Source: Devosia sediminis
GTDB lineage: Bacteria > Pseudomonadota > Alphaproteobacteria > Rhizobiales > Devosiaceae
NCBI RefSeq assembly: GCF_016411825.1
Contig: NZ_JAEKMH010000001.1
Span: forward strand, 62,001 to 126,000
Direction of reading: 5' to 3'
Length of the DNA stretch: 64,000 nucleotides
The translations under genes and the position numbers were made by a program. This document shows positions 41,044-48,877 of this stretch, in pieces (within the stretch, counting starts at the first letter, position 1; every line of letters begins with the position of its first letter). The notes beneath the pieces were generated by a model. That model made no database searches and was not told where the DNA came from. It saw only the letters and a list, made by a program, of their open reading frames with translations.

Positions 41044-42549
41044 ATGGACCTGCTGTCTTCGCTGTCGCTCGGTTTTTCCGTCGCGCTCGACCCATCCAAT
41101 ATCCTTTACTGCTTCCTCGGCGTGCTGCTGGGTACGCTGGTCGGCGTGCTGCCCGGCATCGGACCGACGGCGACCATTGCCATGCTGCTGCCCATCACCT
41201 TTTCGCTCAATGCGGAAACGGCGCTGATCATGCTGGCCGGCATTTATTATGGCGCCCAGTATGGCGGCTCGACCACGGCCATCCTGATCAATCTCCCGGG
41301 GGAAAGCTCGGCCGCGGTCACGGCCATCGACGGCTACCAAATGGCCCGCAAGGGCCGTGCGGGCCCGGCGCTGGCGGCGGCGGCGCTCGGCTCGTTCTTT
41401 GCCGGGACGGTGGCGACCTTCCTCCTCGCCGCCTTTGCCCCGCCGCTGGCGCGGGCGGCGCTCAATTTCGGTGCGCCCGAATACTTTTCGCTGATCGTGC
41501 TCGGCCTCCTGGTCTCCATCGCCCTGGCGCATGGTTCGATCTTGAAGGCGCTGGCCATGATCGTGCTGGGGCTGCTGCTGGGCATGGTGGGGCAGGACAT
41601 CTATACCGGCACGCCGCGCTTCACCTTCGGGCTCAGGGAGCTTTTTGGCGGGCTCAACTTCGTGGCCGTGGCTGTCGGCATCTTCGGCATCGCCGAAATC
41701 CTCAGAAATCTCGAGAACGAGCGCGAGCGCGAGGTGGGCGTCAAGGAGGTGAAAAACCTCTGGCTGACGCGCGAGGATTTCCGCCGCATCATCGCGCCGG
41801 TGCTGCGCGGCACCGGCATCGGCTCGATCCTCGGCGTATTGCCGGGCGGGGGGCATATCCTCTCGTCCTTTGCCTCCTACTCGGCCGAAAAGCGCCTCTC
41901 CAAGCATCCCGAAGAATTCGGCAAGGGGGCCATCGAAGGCGTGGCCGGACCGGAATCGGCGAACAATGCTGCGGCGCAGACCTCGTTCATCCCGCTGATG
42001 ACCCTGGGCATTCCGGCCCACCCGGTGATGGCGCTGATGATCGGCGCCTTCATCCTCCAGGGCATCACGCCCGGCCCCAATGTGATCAACGAGCAGCCGG
42101 CACTGTTCTGGGGCATCATCGCCTCGATGTGGATCGGCAACCTCTTGCTGGTCATCCTCAACCTGCCGCTGGTGGGGCTGTGGGTGAAGATGCTCTCCAT
42201 CCCCTATCGGATGCTGTTCCCGGCCATCGTGCTGTTCGCCTGCATCGGCACGTTTTCGATCAACCAGAACATCTACGATATCTACGCGATCGCCTTCTTC
42301 GGCATCATGGGGTACCTGCTGATCCGCTTCGGCTGCGAGCCGGCGCCGCTGCTCCTGGGCTTCGTGCTCGGTCCGCTGCTCGAAGAGCATCTGCGGCGCG
42401 CCATGATCATCTCGCGCGGCGATCCGATGATCTTCATCGAGCGGCCGATCTCGGCAACGCTGCTGGCCCTGGCGCTGGCCGCAGTGATCCTCGCGGTGCT
42501 GCCCAGCATCCGCAAGAAACGCGACGAGGTGTTTGTGGAGGAGGATTGA
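41044..42549 (+). CDS. tctA: TctA, large membrane subunit of tripartite tricarboxylate transporter
   Basis: This 501-residue protein has about 12 helices and the TctA signatures GVLPGIGPTATIAMLLP, YGAQYGGSTTAILINLPGE and GVAGPESANNAAAQ. It is the translocating subunit driven by an ion gradient, working with TctB and TctC. It is the last gene of the sigma-54-controlled operon. Confidence 0.95.
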   Translation: MDLLSSLSLGFSVALDPSNILYCFLGVLLGTLVGVLPGIGPTATIAMLLPITFSLNAETALIMLAGIYYGAQYGGSTTAILINLPGESSAAVTAIDGYQMARKGRAGPALAAAALGSFFAGTVATFLLAAFAPPLARAALNFGAPEYFSLIVLGLLVSIALAHGSILKALAMIVLGLLLGMVGQDIYTGTPRFTFGLRELFGGLNFVAVAVGIFGIAEILRNLENEREREVGVKEVKNLWLTREDFRRIIAPVLRGTGIGSILGVLPGGGHILSSFASYSAEKRLSKHPEEFGKGAIEGVAGPESANNAAAQTSFIPLMTLGIPAHPVMALMIGAFILQGITPGPNVINEQPALFWGIIASMWIGNLLLVILNLPLVGLWVKMLSIPYRMLFPAIVLFACIGTFSINQNIYDIYAIAFFGIMGYLLIRFGCEPAPLLLGFVLGPLLEEHLRRAMIISRGDPMIFIERPISATLLALALAAVILAVLPSIRKKRDEVFVEED

Positions 42550-42551
42550 GG

Positions 42552-42669
42552 TACCCCCACCTAACCTCCCCCTGAAGAAGGGGGAGGGACAGATCCAGTG
42601 CATGGATGGTCCGGTCCGAACCGGAGCGGCTCCTCCCCCTTCTCAAGGGGGAGGCTGGATTGGGGGTGA
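42552..42669. repeat. Family A palindromic repeat
   Basis: Complete element: outer arms TACCCCCACCTAACCTCCCC and GGGGAGGCTGGATTGGGGGTG, inner hairpins at each end and a central GGTCCGGTCCGAACCGGAGC palindrome. It lies between tctA and the convergent F420-type gene. Confidence 0.85.
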
Positions 42670-42674
42670 GCCCC

Positions 42675-43676
42675 TTACCGAAACGCCGGAATGACCTCGC
42701 GTCCGTATTTGGCGATGATTTCTTCCTCGTCGCCGCTGTCGAGATAGATATTGAACTGGGTGACGCCGGCGGTCTCGAGGTCGCGGATCTTGGCGATGTG
42801 TTCGTCGGCTTCGCCCAGCACACAGAAGCTTTCCACCACTTCGGGCGAGATGAATTCGAGGAAGGGGTTATCGGCCTGGCCGTGCTTGGAATAGTCGTAG
42901 CCGCGGCGCTTTTCGATATAGGAGGTGAGGGCGGCGGGGACCTTGTCGCTGTCGGAGCCGTACTTTTCGACGATGTCGGCAACGTGGTTGCCAACCATGG
43001 CGGGGAACCACTTCACCTTCTCGATGGCGCGCTTCTTGTCGCCGAAATAGGCGGGCGCCGCGGCCATGGAGCGGAAGCCCGACATGTCCTTGCCGGCGGC
43101 CTTGCCGGCATCGATGCACTGATCGGTGAACCACTTGCAAAGGCCCGGATCGGCAATCTGCAGCACAACGCCATCGGCATGTTCGCCGGCGGTTTTCAGG
43201 GCCAGCGGGCCATAGGCGGCGATCCAGCTCGGCATGTCGTGGCCGACGGCCCAGGGGAATTTCACGGGCGCGGGGATTTCCCCATAGGACACCTCTTCGC
43301 CGCGCACCATGGCCTTGGTCTTGTGGATGAAGTCGGCGACGCGGGCGAGGGTGGCCGGCTTCTTGCCCATGACGCGCATCGAGCTATCGCCACGGCCGAC
43401 GGCCAGATCGAAGCGGCCGCCCGACTGTTTCGACAACGAGCCGAAAATCGAGGCGGCGACCGACCAGTCGCGCACGTCAGGATTGGTCACCAGGGGGCCG
43501 AAGCGCATGTCCGTCGTGTGTTCCATGCACATGGCGATGGCGGCGTAGCAGTCGCGCCAGAGAATGTGGCTGTCGTAGAACCAGCAATAGGAGAAGCCGG
43601 CATATTCGGCGGCGCGCACCAGATAGCGGGCCCGCTCATGCTCGATGAATCCCTTGAAGGTGATGCCGAATTCCAT
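42675..43676 (-). CDS. F420-type luciferase-like oxidoreductase (TIGR03842 type)
   Basis: This 333-residue TIM-barrel protein has the luciferase-like layout: EFGITFKGF at the start, CWFYDSHILWRD, GPLVTNPDVRDWSVAASIFGSLSKQSGGR and GRGDSSMRVMGKKP. This form matches the predicted F420-dependent subgroup TIGR03842 rather than FMN-dependent members. The substrate is unknown. The ATG at 43676 lies 33 bases from a TTGACC-N4-GATCAA palindrome shared with the FGD gene and the fusion gene. It is downstream of the F420-0 type importer on the same strand. Confidence 0.85.
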   Translation of the reverse strand: MEFGITFKGFIEHERARYLVRAAEYAGFSYCWFYDSHILWRDCYAAIAMCMEHTTDMRFGPLVTNPDVRDWSVAASIFGSLSKQSGGRFDLAVGRGDSSMRVMGKKPATLARVADFIHKTKAMVRGEEVSYGEIPAPVKFPWAVGHDMPSWIAAYGPLALKTAGEHADGVVLQIADPGLCKWFTDQCIDAGKAAGKDMSGFRSMAAAPAYFGDKKRAIEKVKWFPAMVGNHVADIVEKYGSDSDKVPAALTSYIEKRRGYDYSKHGQADNPFLEFISPEVVESFCVLGEADEHIAKIRDLETAGVTQFNIYLDSGDEEEIIAKYGREVIPAFR

Positions 43677-43708
43677 TGCCGTCCCCAATGCTCCCTGTGG
43701 GTCAATTT

Positions 43709-43724
43709 TTGACCAGTCGATCAA
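43709..43724. promoter_or_regulatory. Shared operator, site 1 (F420-type gene at 42675)
   Basis: TTGACCAGTCGATCAA, flanked by T and A tracts, is an imperfect palindrome 33 bases before the start. On the other strand it reads TTGATC-N4-GGTCAA. Confidence 0.65.
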
Positions 43725-43750
43725 ATTTTTGAGTGGCCGGGAGGCGATTG

Positions 43751-44554
43751 TCAATCGGGTATTTGCGGGGACGTTCGCGGCACGGCTTCATCGTAGACGA
43801 TGAGCGGGCGACCAGCCTGCGGATCGGGCACCAGGCGCGCAGTGACGCCATAGACCGCCTGGAGCAAAGCCGGGGTCAGCACTTCGCCAGGCGGGCCCTC
43901 GGCGGCGCGTGTCCCGCCCGAAAGCAGCACCAGATGATCGCAGAAGCGGGCGGCGAGGTTAAGGTCATGCAGGGCAATGAGCACGGTCACCCCCGCTGCG
44001 GCCTTGGTGCGCAGCAGCGCCATCAGCTGGAGCTGGCCGGCAATGTCGAGATGGCTCGTCGGCTCGTCGAGCAGCAGCAGGCGCGGCTGCTGTGCCAACG
44101 CGCGCGCCAGGTGCACGCGCTGCTGCTCGCCGCCGGAGAGGGTGTCGAAGCGGCGGGTGGCGTAGGCGGTCATGCCGGTATCGGCCAGCGCTGCGTCGAT
44201 GATGGCAGCGTCCGCGGACGAGGGTGCGGACTGCCAGGCGCTCTCGTGCGGAATGCGCCCCAGGGCGACCACGTCGCGAACCGAGAGCCGCTCCTCGGTC
44301 GAGGCGGATTGCTCGACCAAAGCCACCATGCGCGCCCGATCGCGCCGCGGCATGGCGGGCAGGTCGTGGCCTTGAAACGAGGCGGCGCCCGTGGCGGGGA
44401 CGAGGCCGAGCAGTGCGGCGAGCAGGGTGGATTTGCCGGCGCCATTGGGGCCAATGAGACCCGTGACCGCGCCCGACGGCGCCGTAAAGCTGACATCGGC
44501 GAGGATGGGCTTTGCCGCTTTCCTAACCGAGATGGCTGAGACCACAAGGCTCAT
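43751..44554 (-). CDS. ABC ATPase of putative F420-0 importer
   Basis: This 267-residue ATPase has Walker A GPNGAGKST, signature LSGGEQQRV, Walker B LLLLDEPTSHLD and H-loop ALHDLN. It belongs to the BtuD/FecE group. It is translated with the permease (four-base overlap). The cassette of binding protein, permease and ATPase next to cofE matches the proposed F420-0 transporter (TIGR03868, TIGR03869, TIGR03873), so F420-0 is the proposed substrate. Confidence 0.85.
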   Translation of the reverse strand: MSLVVSAISVRKAAKPILADVSFTAPSGAVTGLIGPNGAGKSTLLAALLGLVPATGAASFQGHDLPAMPRRDRARMVALVEQSASTEERLSVRDVVALGRIPHESAWQSAPSSADAAIIDAALADTGMTAYATRRFDTLSGGEQQRVHLARALAQQPRLLLLDEPTSHLDIAGQLQLMALLRTKAAAGVTVLIALHDLNLAARFCDHLVLLSGGTRAAEGPPGEVLTPALLQAVYGVTARLVPDPQAGRPLIVYDEAVPRTSPQIPD

Positions 44555-45552
44555 GTCACCCTCCGGTAGCGGAGGAGGATGATGAGGAAGATCGGCGCGC
44601 CGATAACGGCGGTGATGATACCCACCGGCAGTTCGCGCGGCTCGAACAGGGTGCGGGCTGCGGTATCGGTCCAGAGCATGAACAGCGCGCCGACCAGCAT
44701 GGCGTGGGGCAGGAGGATACGGTGCCGGGAGCCAAGCGCCAGTCGTACCGCGTGGGGCACGACAAGGCCGACAAAGCCGATGGCGCCGCCAATGGCCACC
44801 ATGATGCCGGTCAGCAGGGCCGTGGCACCGAGCAACGTCCAGCGCAGGCGGGGCACATCGATGCCAAGGGCAGCGGCAGCGGTGTCGCCGAAAGCGAAGG
44901 CATCGAGTGGTCGTCCGGCCAGGAGGATGATGGGACTGCAGAGGATCAGCGCCAGAGCAGCGAGGCCGGCATCGGCCCAGAGGGACCCGGAAAGCGAGCC
45001 CATCAGCCAGGAGAGGATTTCGCGATAACTGTCGCCGGTGGCGTACCAGAAGATGATGAGCGAAGTGAGCGCCGAGGCCAGCGCCGAAATGCAGATTCCG
45101 GCGAGGATGGCGCGGCTAGGTGTGGCGCCGCCGAGCAGGCGGGCGATGAGGAGCGCCAGCGCCAGCGCGCCGAGGCTGCCGAAAAAGGCGCCGACGGGCA
45201 TGAGGAGGGTCAGGCCAATCAGGGCGAAGCTGACCGCGCCGAGGGCGGCGCCGGAGGAAAGGCCGAGGAGGTAGGGGTCGGCCAGGGGATTACGCGTCAG
45301 CGCTTGCATCACCGTGCCCGACAGCGCGAGGCCGGCGCCGACGCCGAGGGCGGTGAACACGCGCGGCAGCCGCAATTCCCAGACGATGGCATCGCGCAGG
45401 CGCGAGACCGGGCTTTCGGGCAGGAGGCCGAAATGATGCAGGATGACCGACCAGACTTCGCCCGGGGTGATGTCGGCCGGCCCCAAGGTGACGGCGATGA
45501 CGGCGCTGAGGAAGACGAGGAGGGAGAGGGCGGGGAGGGTGAGGCGGGTCAT
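44551..45552 (-). CDS. ABC permease of putative F420-0 importer
   Basis: This 333-residue FecCD-type permease has about nine helices and the segments ELRLPRVFTALGVGAGLALSG, NPLADPYLLGLSSGAALG and GFVGLVVPHAVRLALG. The ATG at 45552 (MTRLTLPALS) was chosen; the longer reading runs through a family A repeat and is rejected. The gene lies between the binding-protein and ATPase genes of the cofE-linked cassette. Confidence 0.87.
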   Translation of the reverse strand: MTRLTLPALSLLVFLSAVIAVTLGPADITPGEVWSVILHHFGLLPESPVSRLRDAIVWELRLPRVFTALGVGAGLALSGTVMQALTRNPLADPYLLGLSSGAALGAVSFALIGLTLLMPVGAFFGSLGALALALLIARLLGGATPSRAILAGICISALASALTSLIIFWYATGDSYREILSWLMGSLSGSLWADAGLAALALILCSPIILLAGRPLDAFAFGDTAAAALGIDVPRLRWTLLGATALLTGIMVAIGGAIGFVGLVVPHAVRLALGSRHRILLPHAMLVGALFMLWTDTAARTLFEPRELPVGIITAVIGAPIFLIILLRYRRVT

Positions 45553-45572
45553 GGGTGCCGCCGGTGGGCCGT

Positions 45573-45681
45573 TACCCCCACCCTTGATCCCTCCCCACAA
45601 GGGGGAGGGAGACGATGAACACTGGCGACTGATGCCTTCGCCTCCCTCCCCTTGATGGGGCGGGAATGAGGGTGGGGTGAC
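45573..45681. repeat. Family A palindromic repeat
   Basis: Outer arms TTACCCCCACCCTTGATCCC and GGAATGAGGGTGGGGTGA, inner hairpins CCTCCCCACAAGGGGGAGGG and CCTCCCCTTGATGGGGCGGG. It resembles the element at 4875-4979 along its whole length. Confidence 0.85.
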
Positions 45682-45694
45682 CTGACGTTGAGGC

Positions 45695-46627
45695 TCACTC
45701 GCCGAAATCCAGACCCGCCAGCTGCTCCGCCATATCGGCCGTCGCCGGGACATTGCGCACGCCGGCTTCGGCGGCGGGGAAGGGGATGACGAGGTAGCGC
45801 TGCTTCTTCACCGCATCGAGTTCTCTGGTGATCGGGTTCTCTGCCAGCAGCTTTTTCTTCTGTTCGGCCGAATTCCAGGCGGCATCGACCAGCACGATGA
45901 CATCGGGATTGGCGTCGACGATCGCCTCCCATGAAGCCGAGGTCCAGCCGTCGTCGACATCGGCAAAGATGTTGGAGAGGCCGAGCGCCTCCATGATCAT
46001 GGCCGGAGCATTGCTGCCGGCGCCGACATAGGGGGTTTTGGTGCCCGAGGAATACCAGACGGCGGTGAGACCGCGCGTGTCGGGCACTATGGCGGCAAGT
46101 ACCGCCTGCTGCTCGGCGACCACCGTAGCGGCGGCGTCCTCGACATCGAAGATCGTGCCCATTTCGGCGATCTCGGCGAAGAGCTGGTCGAAGCCGAGTT
46201 TTTCCGGTTGGATCGTGCGGCAGGCAGCCGGGGCGACATAGGTGGCGACGCCGAGCTGGGCCAAAGTCGGACGCTCGCCGGCACCGTCAGCGGCAAAATT
46301 GCTTTCCCACCCGCCATAGATGAAATCGGGCTCGGCCTCGAGCACCACTTCCGGGCTCGGCAGCTTGTCGGAGAGGACCGGAAGATCTGCCGCGAGATGA
46401 TCGGGCAGGGGGCCATCCTGGAAACCGACGCCGACAATGCGGTCGGCAAGGCCGAGCGAGAGCAGGAGTTCGGTGGCTGTCGACTTGATGGTGACGACCC
46501 GCTCCGGCGCGGCGTCGAGGGTGACGGTGTGGCCGCAGTTTTCGAGGGTGAGTGGGTAGGTCGTGGCGGCGAGGGTGGGAGTGGCGAGAACAGTGAGGGC
46601 GATTGACGTGAGGACGAGCTGACGCAT
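45695..46627 (-). CDS. Binding protein of putative F420-0 importer
   Basis: This 310-residue secreted protein has a signal peptide ending near TLAATTYP. The mature protein has the features of the proposed F420-0 binding family: YPLTLENCGHTVTLDAAPERVVTIKS, LEAEPDFIYGGWESNFAADGAGERPTLAQLGV in stretches, YVAPAACRTIQ and YVGAGSNAP. It starts 27 bases after cofE, pointing to one transcript. In Actinobacteria the same cassette is linked to cofE and FGD. The ligand is inferred from that context, not shown. Confidence 0.85.
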   Translation of the reverse strand: MRQLVLTSIALTVLATPTLAATTYPLTLENCGHTVTLDAAPERVVTIKSTATELLLSLGLADRIVGVGFQDGPLPDHLAADLPVLSDKLPSPEVVLEAEPDFIYGGWESNFAADGAGERPTLAQLGVATYVAPAACRTIQPEKLGFDQLFAEIAEMGTIFDVEDAAATVVAEQQAVLAAIVPDTRGLTAVWYSSGTKTPYVGAGSNAPAMIMEALGLSNIFADVDDGWTSASWEAIVDANPDVIVLVDAAWNSAEQKKKLLAENPITRELDAVKKQRYLVIPFPAAEAGVRNVPATADMAEQLAGLDFGE

Positions 46628-46654
46628 GCTGCGGTTCCTGCGGTGAGCTGAGGG

Positions 46655-47566
46655 CTAGCGCCCCCTCTCCCTGGGGGGAGAGGGTGGGGTGAGGGGGCCT
46701 TGTTCTGGTTCGGGTGATCCGTGGAAGGCCCCCTCACCTGGTCCTGCGGACCGACCTCTCCCCCCAGGAAGAGGTGAAGAATTGAGTTCCGCGAGGGCGG
46801 CTTCGTAGCCGAGGCGGTAGGCTTCGGCCGAGCCGAAGCGGAACATGTCGTCGTCGCCGGTGCGGCTCAAGGTGCGGGCACCGGGGGCGTCGAGGCCCAG
46901 CACGAAGCGATCGAGACCGCGCACCACGGCGACGGGAATGCCCGAGGTCTTGCCCTTGACGAGGTCGGCTGCGCCGGCGATTTCGTCGGCGACGACGGCT
47001 TGCGTCACATGCAGCGGCCGTCCGTTGGCGTCATTGCTGCCGCGCAGGTCGTCGCTCAATTGCACGCCGGCGGCGCCGATGGCCATGTCGGTCTGGCCGA
47101 TACGCCAGGCACGGCCGATCGTGTCGGTGATGATGATGCCAATATCCACGCCGAAACGCTCCCGTAGCCCAAAGCAAAGGGCGCGTGCCGAGGCATCGGG
47201 ATCGGCGGGCAGACGCAGAGCCGTGCCTTCGGGGACATTGGACATGTCGATGCCGGCAGCGGCCATGACCAGGCCCTGTCGTGTCTCGACGATGCGGAAA
47301 GTCCCCCCCGGATGCACGCGCTCGGCGACAACACGCACGGTATCGGCGGCAATGGCCTGCTCGCGCTCGGCAGCGGGCACCTGCATGCCTTCGGCCTTGG
47401 AGACGATTTTGGAGGTGACGACGAGGATGTCGCCGGGACGAAGCGCGGCACCGGGATCGGTGGCGGTCTGCGCCTCGATTGCGGTTGCGATCAGGGCGAC
47501 GAGATCGTCACCCTTCTCCACTTCCGGAATGCCCGGAATGCCCCAGACGGAAAAGCGGGGGGTCAT
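46655..47566 (-). CDS. cofE: CofE, F420-0:gamma-glutamyl ligase, with a repeat-encoded C-terminal tail
   Basis: This 303-residue protein adds glutamates to F420-0. The family segments are [48 protein letters not shown] and [13 protein letters not shown]. The normal domain ends near EAALAELN (about residue 260). The remaining 40 or so residues ([15 protein letters not shown] to [10 protein letters not shown]) are encoded by a family A repeat. No other F420-synthesis gene (cofC, cofD, fbiC) is in the window. It heads the importer operon. Confidence 0.9.
   Translation of the reverse strand: MTPRFSVWGIPGIPEVEKGDDLVALIATAIEAQTATDPGAALRPGDILVVTSKIVSKAEGMQVPAAEREQAIAADTVRVVAERVHPGGTFRIVETRQGLVMAAAGIDMSNVPEGTALRLPADPDASARALCFGLRERFGVDIGIIITDTIGRAWRIGQTDMAIGAAGVQLSDDLRGSNDANGRPLHVTQAVVADEIAGAADLVKGKTSGIPVAVVRGLDRFVLGLDAPGARTLSRTGDDDMFRFGSAEAYRLGYEAALAELNSSPLPGGRGRSAGPGEGAFHGSPEPEQGPLTPPSPPRERGR
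46659..46775. repeat. Family A repeat in the 3' end of cofE
   Basis: Hairpins CCCCCTCTCCCTGGGGGGAG and CCTCTCCCCCCAGGAAGAGG, with arms GAGGGGGCCTTGTTC / GGAAGGCCCCCTC. It is read in frame by cofE up to its stop at 46655. Confidence 0.85.
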
Positions 47567-47593
47567 GGTTCGGTGTCCTCGACCAACCACGAT

Positions 47594-47680
47594 GCGTCAC
47601 CCTCGGGCTTGACCCGAGGGGACTGGACTTGCTGGTTTATTCCAAAGTGCAGAGCCCTCGGGTCAAGCCCGAGGGTGACG
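47594..47680. repeat. Family B palindromic repeat
   Basis: Arms CGTCACCCTCGGGCTTGACC and its complement, separated by about 45 bases; the same arms occur at 5833-5918. Confidence 0.85.
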
Positions 47681-47721
47681 GCCGGTGGGTGAAAACACAT
47701 CGGCGACGCGCATAGCTTCCA

Positions 47722-47768
47722 ACCCCTCATCCGCCCTTTGGGCACCTTCTCCCTCAAGGGAAGATGGG
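47722..47768. repeat. Partial palindromic repeat (CTCATCCGCCC type)
   Basis: AACCCCTCATCCGCCCTTTG then CACCTTCTCCCTCAAGGGAA; it looks like one half of the element at 13709. No gene is seen in 47567-47804 apart from repeats. Confidence 0.6.
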
Positions 47769-47804
47769 AAGTCGTGCAGATGTTGGAAGCGAGGACGGAC
47801 ATCT

Positions 47805-48806
47805 TCACCCCACCAGCTTCCGTAACCTTGGCAAAATCTCTTTTGCATAAAGCCCGAGGAAGCGGCTCTGGTCGGTGCCCGGGGCGTGGAAGACCAAGTG
47901 GTCGAAGCCGTAGTCGATGTAGGTCTTGATCTGCGCGACGTGCTCGTCCGGGTCCGAGGAAACAATCCAGCGCTTGGCGACGCGCTCGATGGGCAGGGCA
48001 TCGGCGAGGCGCTCCATTTCCTCGGGATCCTTGACCGAGTGCTTTTCCTCGGCGGAGAGCGAGAGCGCGGCCCAGTTGCGGGTGTCGTTGAGCGCCCGGT
48101 CGGGGTCGGTATCGAACGAGACCTTCACCTCGATCATGCGCTCGAACGGCTTGTCCTTGAGTGCGCTTTCGGCGCGGCCGATTTCGACATTGGGGAGCAG
48201 CTCGTCGACATAGAGCGAAGCGCCCTTGCCGGACGTGCAGATGAAACCGTCGCCGGCGCGGCCGGCATATTTGGCGTTCAAGGGACCACCGGCGGCGATG
48301 TAGATCGGCACGGGTTCCGCGGGCTTGTCATAAATGGTGGCGCTGACTGTTTTGTAGTATTCGCCTTCGAAGGTCACACGGTCCTCGCGCCAGAGCTGGC
48401 GGATGAGTTTCACCGCTTCGCGGAGGCGGGCAGAACGTTCCTTGAGTTCTGGCCATTCCATGCCGGTCGCCGGCACCTCATTGAGGCCCTCGCCGGTGCC
48501 GACGCCAAGGATGACGCGGCCGGGAAACATGGCGCCCATGGTGCCGAAGGCATGGGCAACGACGGTGGGGTGCAGGCGGAAGGTGGGGGTCAGCACCGAG
48601 GTGCCGAGGATGACCTTTTCGGTCCGCGCGAGGACAGCAGACATCCAGCCCGGCGCGAAGGGCGCGTGGCCACCGGTATGCTTCCAGGGCTGAAAATGGT
48701 CGGAGACGAAGACCGAGTCGAAGCCGGCCTGCTCGGCCTCGACGGCAAAGCGCAGCAGCTCGTTGGGGCCGAACTGTTCGGCGGATGCCTTGTAACCGAA
48801 GCGCAT
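47805..48806 (-). CDS. fgd: F420-dependent glucose-6-phosphate dehydrogenase (FGD)
   Basis: This 333-residue protein closely follows mycobacterial FGD1: GYKASAEQF at the start, [68 protein letters not shown] and [12 protein letters not shown]. Catalytic His37, Trp41 and Glu106 (FGD1 His40, Trp44, Glu109) and phosphate-binding Lys194, Lys255 and Arg279 (FGD1 Lys198, Lys259, Arg283) are all present. It reduces F420 with glucose 6-phosphate, feeding F420-dependent enzymes. A TTGATC-N4-GGTCAA operator lies 23 bases upstream. Presence in an alphaproteobacterium suggests transfer from Actinobacteria. Confidence 0.92.
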   Translation of the reverse strand: MRFGYKASAEQFGPNELLRFAVEAEQAGFDSVFVSDHFQPWKHTGGHAPFAPGWMSAVLARTEKVILGTSVLTPTFRLHPTVVAHAFGTMGAMFPGRVILGVGTGEGLNEVPATGMEWPELKERSARLREAVKLIRQLWREDRVTFEGEYYKTVSATIYDKPAEPVPIYIAAGGPLNAKYAGRAGDGFICTSGKGASLYVDELLPNVEIGRAESALKDKPFERMIEVKVSFDTDPDRALNDTRNWAALSLSAEEKHSVKDPEEMERLADALPIERVAKRWIVSSDPDEHVAQIKTYIDYGFDHLVFHAPGTDQSRFLGLYAKEILPRLRKLVG

Positions 48807-48828
48807 GATCCATCCCCTCCTGCGATAT

Positions 48829-48844
48829 TTGATCGTTTGGTCAA
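48829..48844. promoter_or_regulatory. Shared operator, site 2 (FGD)
   Basis: TTGATCGTTTGGTCAA, 23 bases before the FGD start; a one-mismatch palindrome that matches sites 1 and 3. Confidence 0.65.
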
Positions 48845-48877
48845 AAATCGGATTTCGTCAAGGTCGTTTTCGCAGCT

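Noticed and set aside
41023..42603. 526-residue open frame on the minus strand opposite tctA
   Set aside because: High-GC shadow of tctA, rich in Q, E, R and H, without domains.
45553..45753. Longer N-terminus for the F420-0 permease
   Set aside because: The extra codons are a family A repeat and part of the binding-protein gene; unlike the in-frame inserts, no conserved residues lie on its far side.
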